Shown here: positions 38,574-47,416 of the stretch, one piece after another
Layout: each line of letters starts with the position of its first letter
Position numbering within the stretch: the first letter of the stretch is position 1
From: Manganibacter manganicus
Lineage (GTDB): Bacteria > Pseudomonadota > Alphaproteobacteria > Rhizobiales > Rhizobiaceae
Assembly (NCBI RefSeq): GCF_002075885.1
Contig: NZ_MDET01000018.1
Location: 17,921-81,920, forward strand
Direction of reading: 5' to 3'
Length of the DNA stretch: 64,000 nt
Translations under genes and position numbers: made by a program
Notes under the pieces: model-generated
Told to the model about the DNA's origin: nothing
The model's database searches: none
Seen by the model: the letters and a program-made list of their open reading frames with translations, nothing else

Positions 38574-39767
38574 CTACTTCCCGGCCTTTGCCGTTGCGGC
38601 CTTGCGCTTTTCGGCGGGCAGCGGGCGGTCCGGCCGATAAAGCATGTCCTTGCCGGCCTCGCGGATATCGCGCTTGCCGCACAAGGCCAGCGTCGTATCC
38701 AGTTCCTTGCGGATGATCTCCAGCGCCGTGGTCACGCCGGCCTTGCCGCCGGCCCCCAGCCCATAGAGGAACGGGCGGCCGATATAAACGCCTTTGGCGC
38801 CAAGGCAGAGCGCCCGCAGCACGTCCTGCCCGGATCGGATACCGCCATCCATGTGGATTTCGATCTTGTCGCCCACGCCGTCGGCGATCTCCTCCAGCAC
38901 CGAGATCGACGACGGCGCGCCGTCAAGCTGGCGTCCGCCATGGTTGGAAACGATAATCGCATCGGCGCCGCTTTTGGCGGCCATGACCGCATCCTCCTTG
39001 TCGAGAATGCCTTTCAGGATCAGTTTGCCGCCCCAGCGTTCCTTGATCCATTCGACGTCCTTCCACGACAGTTTCGGGTCGAACTGCTCATTGGTCCATG
39101 CCGACAGCGACGACAGGTCCTTCACGTCCTTGGCGTGGCCGACGATATTGCGGAAGGTGCGGCGCTTGGTGCCGAACATGCCGAGGCACCAGCCCGGCCG
39201 GATCGCCATGTCGATGATGTTGGGAATCGTCATCTTCGGCGGCGCGGTCAGGCCGTTGCGCACATCCTTGTGGCGCTGGGCGAGAATCTGCAGGTCCAGC
39301 GTCAGCACCAGCGCCGAGCATTTCGCAGCCTTGGCACGGTCGATCAGGTTGAGCACGAAATCCTTGTCGGTCATGACATAAAGCTGGAACCAGAACGGCT
39401 TCTTCGTCACCGACGCGACGTCCTCGATCGAACAAATGCTCATGGTGGACAGCGTAAACGGCACGCCGAATTCCTCGGCCGCCTGCGCCGCCAGCATTTC
39501 GCCATCGGCATGCTGCATGCCCGTCGATCCGGTCGGGGCCAGCGCCACCGGCATCGACACAGGCTCACCGATCATGGTCGAGGCAAGCGAGCGGTTGGTC
39601 ATATCCACCAGAACGCGCTGGCGCAGCTTGATCTTGGAGAAATCCTCCTCGTTCGCCCGATAGGTGCTCTCCGTCAGGGCGCCGGAATCGGCGTAGTCGA
39701 AGAACATTTTCGGCACGCGCTGGCGCGCGCGCTGTTTCAAATCGTCTATGGTCAGAAGCATGCTCAT
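38574..39767 (-). CDS. lldD: FMN-dependent L-lactate dehydrogenase / 2-hydroxy-acid oxidase family
   Basis: 397 residues. The family features are present: PVALAPTGSTGMQHADGE, FQLYVMTDKDF, the catalytic His/Arg loop IIVSNHGGRQLDGAPSS, and FMN phosphate-binding segments MDGGIRSGQDVLRAL and GAKGVYIGRPFLYGL. It oxidises L-lactate (or a similar hydroxy acid) and passes electrons to the respiratory chain. Its start overlaps the stop of the FCD regulator (ATGA), indicating coupled expression with its own controller. Confidence 0.88.
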   Translation of the reverse strand: MSMLLTIDDLKQRARQRVPKMFFDYADSGALTESTYRANEEDFSKIKLRQRVLVDMTNRSLASTMIGEPVSMPVALAPTGSTGMQHADGEMLAAQAAEEFGVPFTLSTMSICSIEDVASVTKKPFWFQLYVMTDKDFVLNLIDRAKAAKCSALVLTLDLQILAQRHKDVRNGLTAPPKMTIPNIIDMAIRPGWCLGMFGTKRRTFRNIVGHAKDVKDLSSLSAWTNEQFDPKLSWKDVEWIKERWGGKLILKGILDKEDAVMAAKSGADAIIVSNHGGRQLDGAPSSISVLEEIADGVGDKIEIHMDGGIRSGQDVLRALCLGAKGVYIGRPFLYGLGAGGKAGVTTALEIIRKELDTTLALCGKRDIREAGKDMLYRPDRPLPAEKRKAATAKAGK

Positions 39768-40657
39768 GGTCTGGTTTTTCCGGTCTTGAATATGGGGCTG
39801 GTTTCGGATGCCGGGTCGGCTTCGGGCACTGGTCCGCGCTCGTTCAGATCGCGTTTTCTCAAAGGGCCGGGCTTCAAGGAACCGACATCGCCGGCGCGCT
39901 GCCTCAGCCGCAGCCGGGATACGCGCTGCCAGTCGTCACTGCGCACGGCTTCCGCCATCGAGCGTTCGACATAGGCAATGTGATCCATTGCCGCCTTGCG
40001 GGCACCGGCCGGATCGCCGGCTTTCACGGCTGCATGGATGGCGCGATGCTGCTTCAGCAATTCTTCGCGCGCGCCGGGCAGCGAGAAGATCAGCAGCCGG
40101 TTCTGGAAGACGCCTTCCGACAGGAGCCGGTAGCAGGAGCGCAGCGTGTGCAGCAGGATGATATTGTGCGCGCATTCGCCGACCGCGTGGTGGAATTCCA
40201 CGTCGATCCCGGCCTCGTCCTCGAAATCGCCGGTGCGGTAGGCCTCGTCCATGCGTGCCATGATGCCGTCGAGCAAGGCGAGATCGTCGGCGGTGGCCCG
40301 CCGCGCCGCATATTCGGCCGCTATCCCCTCGATTTCACGGCGATATTCCAGATAATCGTGCGCGGCCTTGGGCTGGCTGGCGATCAGGTCCATCACCGGC
40401 TTGGAAAAGACCTCGCCGATAATGTCGGCGACATGGGTGCCGCCACCGTGTCTCGTGACGAGCAGCCCGCGCGCTTCCAATGATTTCAGCGCATCGCGCA
40501 GGATCGGCCGCGAGACGTCGAATTGCCTGGCGAGTTCGCGCTCGCCCGGCAGCCGGTCGCCAGCCGACAAGACGCCTTCGAGGATCAGCGTCTCGATCTG
40601 GCCGATCACCTCGTCGGCGGTGCGTGAATGCTCGATCCTGGAGAAGATGTCGCCCAA
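39764..40657 (-). CDS. GntR/FadR-subfamily (FCD) regulator of lldD
   Basis: 297 residues. An N-terminal GntR winged HTH (LPGERELARQFDVSRPILRD) is followed by an FCD domain with the metal-ligand pattern (Asp/His at DVEFHHAVGECAHN, then HRAIHAAVKAGDPAGARKA). A polar tail of about 50 residues follows. The start is a TTG: an in-frame TAG sits only four codons upstream and no ATG precedes the HTH. PdhR/LldR/GlcC relatives respond to small carboxylates. Likely effectors here are lactate or glycolate, given lldD downstream and glcDEF 1.6 kb away. Confidence 0.87.
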   Translation of the reverse strand: MGDIFSRIEHSRTADEVIGQIETLILEGVLSAGDRLPGERELARQFDVSRPILRDALKSLEARGLLVTRHGGGTHVADIIGEVFSKPVMDLIASQPKAAHDYLEYRREIEGIAAEYAARRATADDLALLDGIMARMDEAYRTGDFEDEAGIDVEFHHAVGECAHNIILLHTLRSCYRLLSEGVFQNRLLIFSLPGAREELLKQHRAIHAAVKAGDPAGARKAAMDHIAYVERSMAEAVRSDDWQRVSRLRLRQRAGDVGSLKPGPLRKRDLNERGPVPEADPASETSPIFKTGKTRP

Positions 40658-40701
40658 GAGCTTGCTCTATGAGTGGAAGAATGGCGCTGAATATAAAGAT
40701 A

Positions 40702-40718
40702 TGACCGCAAAGTGGTCA
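40702..40718. promoter_or_regulatory. Inverted repeat upstream of the FCD regulator
   Basis: TGACC-N7-GGTCA (40702-40718) lies about 45 bp upstream of the regulator's TTG start in an AT-rich promoter-like stretch, between divergent genes. It could be the autoregulatory operator. The arms are only 5 bp, so chance is not excluded. Confidence 0.3.
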
Positions 40719-40849
40719 ATTTATTTATCCAATTATCATCATAATTATCGTCGCAAAAAGCTTTCGATTGCACGATTCCCGTTTGCGCATGCCTCCGTTC
40801 GGTTTTACAGGGCAGTCGTTACGCAGGCGCAGGAGCCGGGGGAACAGCC

Positions 40850-42178
40850 GTGTCCGACGACCCAAGAAGCCTCGAATTCGTGTCACGCGCCACTGGCAGC
40901 GTGCTGGGCTTTCCAGCGCATGAAGGACGCCCCGGCGCGCTTGGCGAGGTTCATTCGCGTCCCCATCCGTTGATTGAAACGCCGCGTGTGCTGGTGCAAC
41001 TGGCCTTCGTGACCGAGGCCGGCGCCAGCGTCGATCATGCCGTGCTTTCGGAATTGTCGCGCCGCCTGGGCATCGCCGCGCCCGACCGGCAGGCCAGGCA
41101 TCATGCGATGAAATGGGGCAAGGGCTCGCTGAGCTGGGAGCGCCACACCGAGTTTTCCACCTATCTGTGGCAAGGGCCGCTTGCCGAGGCCGCCAAGGCG
41201 CAGGAGGCCTCGCCCTTCGGCAATGGGTTTTCGCCACCGGGCACGGTGATTTCCGGTATCAGGCTGGAAATCCGCAAATGGACGGCAGCCAGCGAAAAGC
41301 TGATTGCCCGCTTCGACCAGAGCAGCCTGTGCTATTCGCTGGTCGAGAGCGGCAAGGCGGCGATCGCCACCGATTTCCGGCAGGATGGCGACGGGCTGAC
41401 CCGCATGCTCGTTCTCGACCGTGGCCTGACGCCGACGCGCATGGGTGCGCTTTCGCAACGCCTGATCGATGTCGAAACCTATCGCACGCTGGCGATGCTT
41501 GGCCTGCCGTTGGCGCTGTCGCTCTCGGGCCGCGCACGGCGCATCGAGGATCGCCTCGCCATCATCACGCGCGAGATCAAGGCGGCCGAAACCCGCGATA
41601 ACCAGACATTGCTTGCCGATCTTACCGAACTGGCCGCCGAGTTGGAGGCCGACGCAGCGTCCAGCCTTTATCGCTTCGGCGCCAGCCGTGCCTATGACGG
41701 CATTGTGCGCGAGCGCCTTGAGGCGCTGGAGGAGCAGGCGGTGCCCGGCTACGACACATGGGGCGGCTTTTTGCAGCGCCGCGTCGCGCCGGCCATGCGC
41801 ACCTGCCGGTCGGTCGAGGAGCGGCAGGCCAATCTGTCGCGCAAGCTGACGCGGGCAACGACGCTGCTGCGTACCTGGGTGGATGTCGAGATGGAGCAGC
41901 AGAACCGCGACCTGCTCGCCTCGATGAACAACCGCGCCAGCCTGCAACTGCGTCTCCAGCAGACCGTCGAGGGCTTGTCCGTGGCGGCCGTGTCCTATTA
42001 CGTCGTCGGCCTTATCGGCCATATGATAGAAGGCGGCACCGAGATATTCGGCCACGAACTGGACGCTACGCTCATCACCGCCGCCTCGGTGCCTGTCGTC
42101 GTGCTTTTGGTGTGGTGGGCCGTGCGGCGCATTCGTCATTCCCATGCGGAACGGGAACAGCCGCCAGCGTCACATTGA
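40850..42178 (+). CDS. DUF3422 family membrane-anchored protein
   Basis: 442 residues from a GTG at 40850 with CCGGGGGAA upstream. The start region HSRPHPLIETPRVLVQLAFV and the W-rich segment KWGKGSLSWERHTEFSTYLW are hallmarks of DUF3422. Helical, coiled-coil-like sequence follows, then two C-terminal hydrophobic segments (AAVSYYVVGLIGHMI and LITAASVPVVVLLVWWAV). It is probably a cytoplasmic domain tethered to the inner membrane. The function is unknown. It often sits near lactate/glycolate genes, as here. Confidence 0.82.
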   Translation: MSDDPRSLEFVSRATGSVLGFPAHEGRPGALGEVHSRPHPLIETPRVLVQLAFVTEAGASVDHAVLSELSRRLGIAAPDRQARHHAMKWGKGSLSWERHTEFSTYLWQGPLAEAAKAQEASPFGNGFSPPGTVISGIRLEIRKWTAASEKLIARFDQSSLCYSLVESGKAAIATDFRQDGDGLTRMLVLDRGLTPTRMGALSQRLIDVETYRTLAMLGLPLALSLSGRARRIEDRLAIITREIKAAETRDNQTLLADLTELAAELEADAASSLYRFGASRAYDGIVRERLEALEEQAVPGYDTWGGFLQRRVAPAMRTCRSVEERQANLSRKLTRATTLLRTWVDVEMEQQNRDLLASMNNRASLQLRLQQTVEGLSVAAVSYYVVGLIGHMIEGGTEIFGHELDATLITAASVPVVVLLVWWAVRRIRHSHAEREQPPASH

Positions 42179-42246
42179 CGCTACGGAACCTTGGGCGCAT
42201 ATCACCAATGATTTCGACCAAGGCATGATTTGCCAGCGGTGCCGCC

Positions 42247-42271
42247 AACTGGTAAATGCTTTTTACCAGTT
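42247..42271. promoter_or_regulatory. Perfect 10-bp inverted repeat upstream of glcD
   Basis: AACTGGTAAA (42247-42256) and TTTACCAGTT (42262-42271) form a perfect 10-bp repeat with a 5-base spacer, 33 bp before the glcD start. The TGGT...ACCA content resembles half-sites of FCD-type GntR regulators, so it may be an operator for glcDEF. A terminator for the DUF3422 gene is a second reading, since GTTTTG follows. Confidence 0.5.
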
Positions 42272-42304
42272 GTTTTGTCGCTGCGGCCCACGAAAGGCAT
42301 CGTC

Positions 42305-43801
42305 ATGTCCGGACTCGTCCTGCCCAAGCCGGATGCGGCCACGCTGTCCCGCCGGGCGGAGATCGTTGCCGATATGCGCATCATCGTACCGGGCGAAGGC
42401 GTGGTCGATGCCGTCAGTGAAATGCGGGCCTTCGAGAGTGACGGGCTCACCGCCTATCGGCAATTGCCGCTTGTCGTGGTGCTGCCGGAAACGGTGGCGC
42501 AAGTCGCGAAAATCCTCAAATACTGCAATGAGCGGACTATCCGCGTCGTGCCGCGCGGCTCCGGCACTTCGCTATCGGGTGGCGCGCTGCCGCTTGAGGA
42601 TGCGGTGTTGCTGGTGATGAGCCGATTTAACCGCATTCTGGAGATCGACTACCCCAATCGCGTTGTCGTCGCCCAGCCGGGCGTCACCAATCTCGGCATT
42701 ACCACCGCCGTCGAGCAGGAGGGCTTTTATTACGCCCCCGATCCGTCCTCGCAGATCGCCTGCTCGATCGGCGGCAATGTCGCGGAGAATTCCGGCGGCG
42801 TGCACTGCCTGAAATACGGGCTTACCGCCAACAACGTTCTGGGCATCGAGATGGTCTTGATGAATGGCGAAATCCTGCGCCTCGGCGGCAAGCATCTCGA
42901 CGCCGAAGGCTACGATCTGCTCGGCGTGATGACCGGATCGGAAGGGTTGCTCGGCGTCGTCACCGAGGTGACGGTGCGCATCCTGAAGAAGCCGGAAACG
43001 GCGCGGGCGCTTTTAATCGGTTTTCCAAGCAGCGAGCAGGGCGGCCAATGCGTTGCCGATATTATCGGCGCCGGCATCGTTCCGGGCGGCATGGAGATGA
43101 TGGACGGGCCGGCCATTCGTGCCGCGGAGGACTTCGTCCATGCCGGCTATCCGCTGGACTGTGAGGCGCTCCTGATCGTGGAACTGGACGGGCCTGCGGT
43201 CGAGGTCGATCATCTGATCGGCGAGGTTGAGGCGATTGCCTTGCAGAACGGCTCGACCACCTGCCGCATTTCCCAGTCGGAAGACGAGCGGCTGGCGTTC
43301 TGGGCCGGGCGCAAGGCCGCGTTTCCGGCAGTCGGGCGCATCTCGCCGGACTATTACTGCATGGACGGCACCATTCCGCGCAAGGAACTGCCCAAGGTGC
43401 TGGCCGGCATGAAGGCGTTGTCGGAAAAATACGGCCTCGGCGTCGCCAATGTCTTCCATGCAGGCGACGGCAATCTGCATCCGCTGATCCTTTACGACGC
43501 CAACAAGCCCGGCGAACTGGACAAGGCCGAGCAATTCGGCGCCGATATCCTGCGGCTGTGCGTGCGTGTCGGCGGCGTGCTCACCGGCGAGCATGGGGTG
43601 GGCGTCGAAAAGCGCGACCTGATGCCGGAAATGTTCAACGAGACCGATCTCGACCAGCAGATGCGGGTCAAATGCGCCTTCGACCCCAACCATCTGCTCA
43701 ATCCGGGCAAGGTTTTCCCGCAACTTCGCCGCTGCGCGGAGCTTGGCCGCATGCATATCCATGCCGGCAAGCTGCCTTTTCCGGACATTCCGAGGTTTTA
43801 G
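42305..43801 (+). CDS. glcD: Glycolate oxidase, FAD-binding subunit GlcD
   Basis: 498 residues from the ATG at 42305 (MSGLVLPKPDAATL). The PP-loop FAD domain shows VPRGSGTSLSGGALPLEDAV and GGNVAENSGGVHCLKYGLTA. The C-terminal VAO-type half has VFHAGDGNLHPLILYD and GGVLTGEHGVGVEKRDLM, which carry flavin/substrate residues. With GlcE and GlcF it oxidises glycolate to glyoxylate at the membrane. Confidence 0.94.
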   Translation: MSGLVLPKPDAATLSRRAEIVADMRIIVPGEGVVDAVSEMRAFESDGLTAYRQLPLVVVLPETVAQVAKILKYCNERTIRVVPRGSGTSLSGGALPLEDAVLLVMSRFNRILEIDYPNRVVVAQPGVTNLGITTAVEQEGFYYAPDPSSQIACSIGGNVAENSGGVHCLKYGLTANNVLGIEMVLMNGEILRLGGKHLDAEGYDLLGVMTGSEGLLGVVTEVTVRILKKPETARALLIGFPSSEQGGQCVADIIGAGIVPGGMEMMDGPAIRAAEDFVHAGYPLDCEALLIVELDGPAVEVDHLIGEVEAIALQNGSTTCRISQSEDERLAFWAGRKAAFPAVGRISPDYYCMDGTIPRKELPKVLAGMKALSEKYGLGVANVFHAGDGNLHPLILYDANKPGELDKAEQFGADILRLCVRVGGVLTGEHGVGVEKRDLMPEMFNETDLDQQMRVKCAFDPNHLLNPGKVFPQLRRCAELGRMHIHAGKLPFPDIPRF

Positions 43802-43812
43802 GTTTTCCTCAC

Positions 43813-45018
43813 ATGACCACCTTCACCCCCGCCACAGCCGAAGACGTTCTCGCCACGGTGCAATGGGCCGTTGCCGATGAGGCGCCATTGGAAATCCTCG
43901 GTCATGGCTCGAAGCGCGCCATCGGCCGTCCTGTGCAGACCGGGCATATGCTCGATCTTTCCAAGCTTGGCGGCATTACGCTCTATGAACCGGAGGAACT
44001 CGTACTGTCGGCGCGCGCCGGCACCCCATTGGCTGAAATCGAGGCGCTTTTGGCCGCACACGGCCAACAGCTTGCCTTCGAGCCTGCGGATTACGGCCCG
44101 TTGCTGGGCGGGGAAGCCGAGCGCGGCACCATTGGCGGCGTGCTGGCGACGAACCTTTCGGGTCCGCGACGGCTGAAGGCAGGGGCGGCGCGCGACCATA
44201 TTCTCGGCGTTCATGCCGTTTCGGGCCGGGGCGAGGCGTTCAAGTCCGGCGGCCGCGTGGTCAAGAACGTGACCGGCTACGATCTCCCCAAGGCCATGGC
44301 CAATAGCTGGGGCACGCTGGCCGTTCTCACCGACGTTACCTTCAAGGTCTTGCCGGCGGCGCAAACGGAAGTCACGCTCGCCATACGCGGCCTGCTGGAC
44401 GAGCATGCCGCGGCGGCCATGGCACTGGCGCTTGGTTCAAACGCGGAGGTGTCGAGCGCGGCGCATTTGCCCTATCCGGTGGTGACGCGCCTTGCCGAAG
44501 GCCATCTTGGCCGCGAGGCGGCGACGCTGCTACGGGTCGAAGGGTTCGGGCCTTCGGTTGCCTATCGCATCGGCAAGCTGAAGGATTTGCTGAAAGATGC
44601 GGGGCCGCTGGAGGAGATTTCCGGCGAGGCGTCGCCGGCGCTGTGGCGTGAAATCCGTGATTGCGTGCCCTTTGTCGGCTCGGACAGGCCGCTGTGGCGG
44701 GTTTCCATGGCACCGGCCGACGGTCACCGCATGGTGATGGCGCTGAGGATGCAGACGGCGGTGGAAGCCTTTTATGACTGGCAGGGCGGGCTGATCTGGC
44801 TTTCCATGGCGCATGGTGAGCCGGAGGCCGACCTTGTGCGGGCGATGATCCGCAAGTTCGGCGGCGGCCACGCCACCTTGATGCGCGCGAGCGAGGCCCA
44901 GCGCGCGGCGCTCCCAGTGTTCGAGTCGCCATCGCCGGCGCTTGCCGCGCTGGCGGCGCGTCTGAAAGCCGAATTCGATCCGAAAAACATTCTCAATCCC
45001 GGCCGCATGGCGGCGTGA
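43813..45018 (+). CDS. glcE: Glycolate oxidase subunit GlcE
   Basis: 401 residues from the ATG at 43813, 11 bp after glcD. A second FAD_binding_4 fold: EILGHGSKRAIGRPVQTGHM, then RGTIGGVLATNLSGPRRLKA and GGRVVKNVTGYDLPKAMANS, ending FDPKNILNPGRMA. It forms the flavin-containing partner of GlcD. It is in one operon with glcD and glcF. Confidence 0.93.
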   Translation: MTTFTPATAEDVLATVQWAVADEAPLEILGHGSKRAIGRPVQTGHMLDLSKLGGITLYEPEELVLSARAGTPLAEIEALLAAHGQQLAFEPADYGPLLGGEAERGTIGGVLATNLSGPRRLKAGAARDHILGVHAVSGRGEAFKSGGRVVKNVTGYDLPKAMANSWGTLAVLTDVTFKVLPAAQTEVTLAIRGLLDEHAAAAMALALGSNAEVSSAAHLPYPVVTRLAEGHLGREAATLLRVEGFGPSVAYRIGKLKDLLKDAGPLEEISGEASPALWREIRDCVPFVGSDRPLWRVSMAPADGHRMVMALRMQTAVEAFYDWQGGLIWLSMAHGEPEADLVRAMIRKFGGGHATLMRASEAQRAALPVFESPSPALAALAARLKAEFDPKNILNPGRMAA

Positions 45019-45028
45019 GGCGGACGCG

Positions 45029-46354
45029 ATGCAGACCAATTTCACCGAAGCGCAACTCGCCGATCCACATGTCGCGGAATCGGAGGCGATCCTGCGCAAA
45101 TGCGTGCATTGCGGCTTTTGCACCGCCACCTGCCCGACCTACGTGACGCTCGGCAACGAACTGGACAGCCCGCGTGGCCGCATCTATCTCATCAAGGACA
45201 TGCTGGAGAACGGTCGCGCCGCTGACCGCGAGATCGTCACCCATATCGACCGCTGCCTGTCCTGCCTTGCCTGCATGACCACATGCCCGTCCGGCGTGAA
45301 CTACATGCACCTGGTCGATCATGCGCGCGCGCATATCGAAAAGACCTGGCGCCGCCCGCTGCCCGACCGGCTGATCCGCGCATTGCTGGCTTTCGTGCTG
45401 CCCTATCCGGTGCGATTCCGCACCGCATTGAAACTGGCGAAACTCGGACGGCCCTTTGCCGGCATGTTCGAAAAAGCTCCGGTCCTGAAACCATTGGCCG
45501 CCATGCTGAGACTTGCACCCAGCACGGTGCCGGCCATGTCGTCTGCCGCGAAGCCCGGCGTTCACGGCGTGCAGGGCAGGGCCAAGAAGGGGCGCGCCGC
45601 CATCCTCACCGGTTGCGCGCAATCGGTGCTGGAGCCGGGCATCAACGAGGCGACGATTTCCCTGCTCAACCGGCTCGGTGTCGAGGTCGTGGTGCCGCAA
45701 GGCGAAGGCTGCTGTGGCGCGCTGGTGCATCATATGGGGCGCGAGGAGCAGGCGCTAGCTTCGGCGCGCCGCAATGTCGACGCCTGGATGCACGAGATCG
45801 ACAATGGCGGGCTGGACGCCATCGTCGTCACCGCTTCCGGTTGCGGCACGACGATCAAGGATTACGGCTTCATGCTGCGGCTCGATCCGGCCTATGCCGA
45901 AAAAGCGGCCAAAGTGTCGGCGCTGGCAAAGGACATCACCGAATATCTGGCTGGGCTGGAACTGCCGGAGCCGGTTCTAACGCCCGGCACGGTGGTCGCC
46001 TATCATGCGGCGTGCTCCCTGCAGCATGGCCAGAAGATAACGCGCCAGCCGAAAGCCTTGCTCGCCAAAGCCGGATTCGTGGTCAGGGAGCCGCGCGAAG
46101 GGCATCTGTGTTGCGGCTCGGCCGGCACCTACAACATTCTCCAGCCGGAGATTTCCGCGACGCTACGCGACCGCAAGGTCAGGAATATCGAGGCGACCGG
46201 CGCGAAAATCGTCGCCGCCGGCAATATCGGCTGCATCACGCAGATTGCGTCCGCCGTCCGGCTGCCGGTGGTTCATACGGTGAGGCTGCTCGACTGGGCC
46301 TATGGCGGCGAGAAACCGGCAGGCGTGGCGGAACCTGCCGTCAGCGCCCGATAG
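45029..46354 (+). CDS. glcF: Glycolate oxidase iron-sulfur subunit GlcF
   Basis: 441 residues, 10 bp after glcE. Two 4Fe-4S motifs are intact near the N-terminus: CVHCGFCTATCPTY and CLSCLACMTTCPSGV. Two CCG domains follow (GEGCCGALVHH and LCCGSAGTYNIL). It passes electrons from GlcDE to the quinone pool. It ends 5 bp from the convergent folD. Confidence 0.94.
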   Translation: MQTNFTEAQLADPHVAESEAILRKCVHCGFCTATCPTYVTLGNELDSPRGRIYLIKDMLENGRAADREIVTHIDRCLSCLACMTTCPSGVNYMHLVDHARAHIEKTWRRPLPDRLIRALLAFVLPYPVRFRTALKLAKLGRPFAGMFEKAPVLKPLAAMLRLAPSTVPAMSSAAKPGVHGVQGRAKKGRAAILTGCAQSVLEPGINEATISLLNRLGVEVVVPQGEGCCGALVHHMGREEQALASARRNVDAWMHEIDNGGLDAIVVTASGCGTTIKDYGFMLRLDPAYAEKAAKVSALAKDITEYLAGLELPEPVLTPGTVVAYHAACSLQHGQKITRQPKALLAKAGFVVREPREGHLCCGSAGTYNILQPEISATLRDRKVRNIEATGAKIVAAGNIGCITQIASAVRLPVVHTVRLLDWAYGGEKPAGVAEPAVSAR

Positions 46355-46359
46355 AAAGG

Positions 46360-47274
46360 TTATTCAGCGGCCAGCTTGTCGTTCGCGCCGAAGGTGGTGC
46401 GATAGAGCGCCCGCTGCCGGTTCAGCGCAACCATGGTGTTGCGCAGCAGGATCGCCACGGTAATCGGCCCGACGCCGCCCGGCACCGGCGTGATCCACGA
46501 TGCGACGTCCTTCACGCTTTCGGTGTCAACATCGCCGACAATGCGGTTCTTGCCATCAGGCCCGACTTCGGAATTGATGCCGATATCGATGACGGCGGCG
46601 CCGGGTTTGACCATGTCCGCCTTGATCATGCGCGGCTTGCCGACCGCCACGAAAAGAGCGTCGGCGCGTCTGGCATGCGCCGCGACCGAACGCGTCATGT
46701 GGTGGCACACCGTCACCGTCGCGCCCTCGCTCATCAGAAGAAAGGCGATCGGCTTGCCGACGATCTCGGAATGGCCGACTACCACCACTTCCAGCCCCTT
46801 CAGGTCGAGGCCGGTTTCCTTGAGCAGTTCGACCGAGGCCGCCGCCGTACACGGCGCAAGGTCAAGCTGGTTGTAGACGATGTTGCCGATCGAGGCGGGA
46901 TGCATGCCCTCGACATCCTTGAGCGGATGGATGGCCGCCTGGATCGCCTTGATCGGGATATGCGCCGGCACCGGGCGCTGCACGATGATGCCGGTGACAC
47001 GCGGGTCGGCATTCATGCCGTGGATCGCCGCTTCCAACTCGCTGGCCGTGATATCGGCTTCAAACCGCCGCTCCTCGAAGCCGATGCCGGTAAGTTCGGC
47101 TTTGGCCTTCTGGTTGCGGACATAAACGCCGACTGCCGCGACGTCGCCCACAGTGATCGACACCAGCTTGGGTGGAAATCCTTCGGCGGTAGCGGCGGCG
47201 GCATCGGCCTTGACTTCGGCCATGATACGTTGGGCGACCGGGCCGCCTTTCAGGTAGCGTGTATCGTCGGACAT
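46360..47274 (-). CDS. folD: FolD-like methylene-THF dehydrogenase with altered cyclohydrolase residues
   Basis: 304 residues from the ATG at 47274. The NADP-binding half is typical (VVVVGHSEIVGKPIAFLLMS). At the catalytic YxxxK motif this protein reads YVRNQK, placing Gln55 where FolD has its catalytic Lys (E. coli Lys54). The KDVDG motif is KDVEG, so Glu122 replaces Asp121. Gln99 (VQRPVP) is kept. Lys-to-Gln at this site is known to remove cyclohydrolase activity in the human enzyme, so this may be mainly a dehydrogenase and a paralogue of the housekeeping FolD. Confidence 0.88.
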   Translation of the reverse strand: MSDDTRYLKGGPVAQRIMAEVKADAAAATAEGFPPKLVSITVGDVAAVGVYVRNQKAKAELTGIGFEERRFEADITASELEAAIHGMNADPRVTGIIVQRPVPAHIPIKAIQAAIHPLKDVEGMHPASIGNIVYNQLDLAPCTAAASVELLKETGLDLKGLEVVVVGHSEIVGKPIAFLLMSEGATVTVCHHMTRSVAAHARRADALFVAVGKPRMIKADMVKPGAAVIDIGINSEVGPDGKNRIVGDVDTESVKDVASWITPVPGGVGPITVAILLRNTMVALNRQRALYRTTFGANDKLAAE

Positions 47275-47340
47275 GAAACGAAACCCCAAAAAGAAAGGAG
47301 ATGTTGCCGTGGCTTCTGCCACGTTACAGGGAAAAACGAA

Positions 47341-47371
47341 AGGGCGACGCGGTAGTCCGCGTCACCCTTTT
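47341..47371. terminator. Hairpin between folD and the L,D-transpeptidase
   Basis: A 12-bp stem with one mismatch (47341-47352 with 47357-47368, loop TAGT) has T residues on both sides, so it could work in either direction. On the minus strand it would end the L,D-transpeptidase transcript before folD; a second small hairpin (GTGGCTTCTGCCAC) lies next to it. Confidence 0.65.
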
Positions 47372-47416
47372 GCGACCGGCCACTTTCGCGGCCCGTCCCC
47401 CGTTGCTGTACCTTCA

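Noticed and set aside
45283..47355. 690-residue plus-strand open frame
   Set aside because: It overlaps glcF in another frame and folD antisense; the translation is Arg/Gly-rich with no family likeness, as expected for a high-GC shadow frame.
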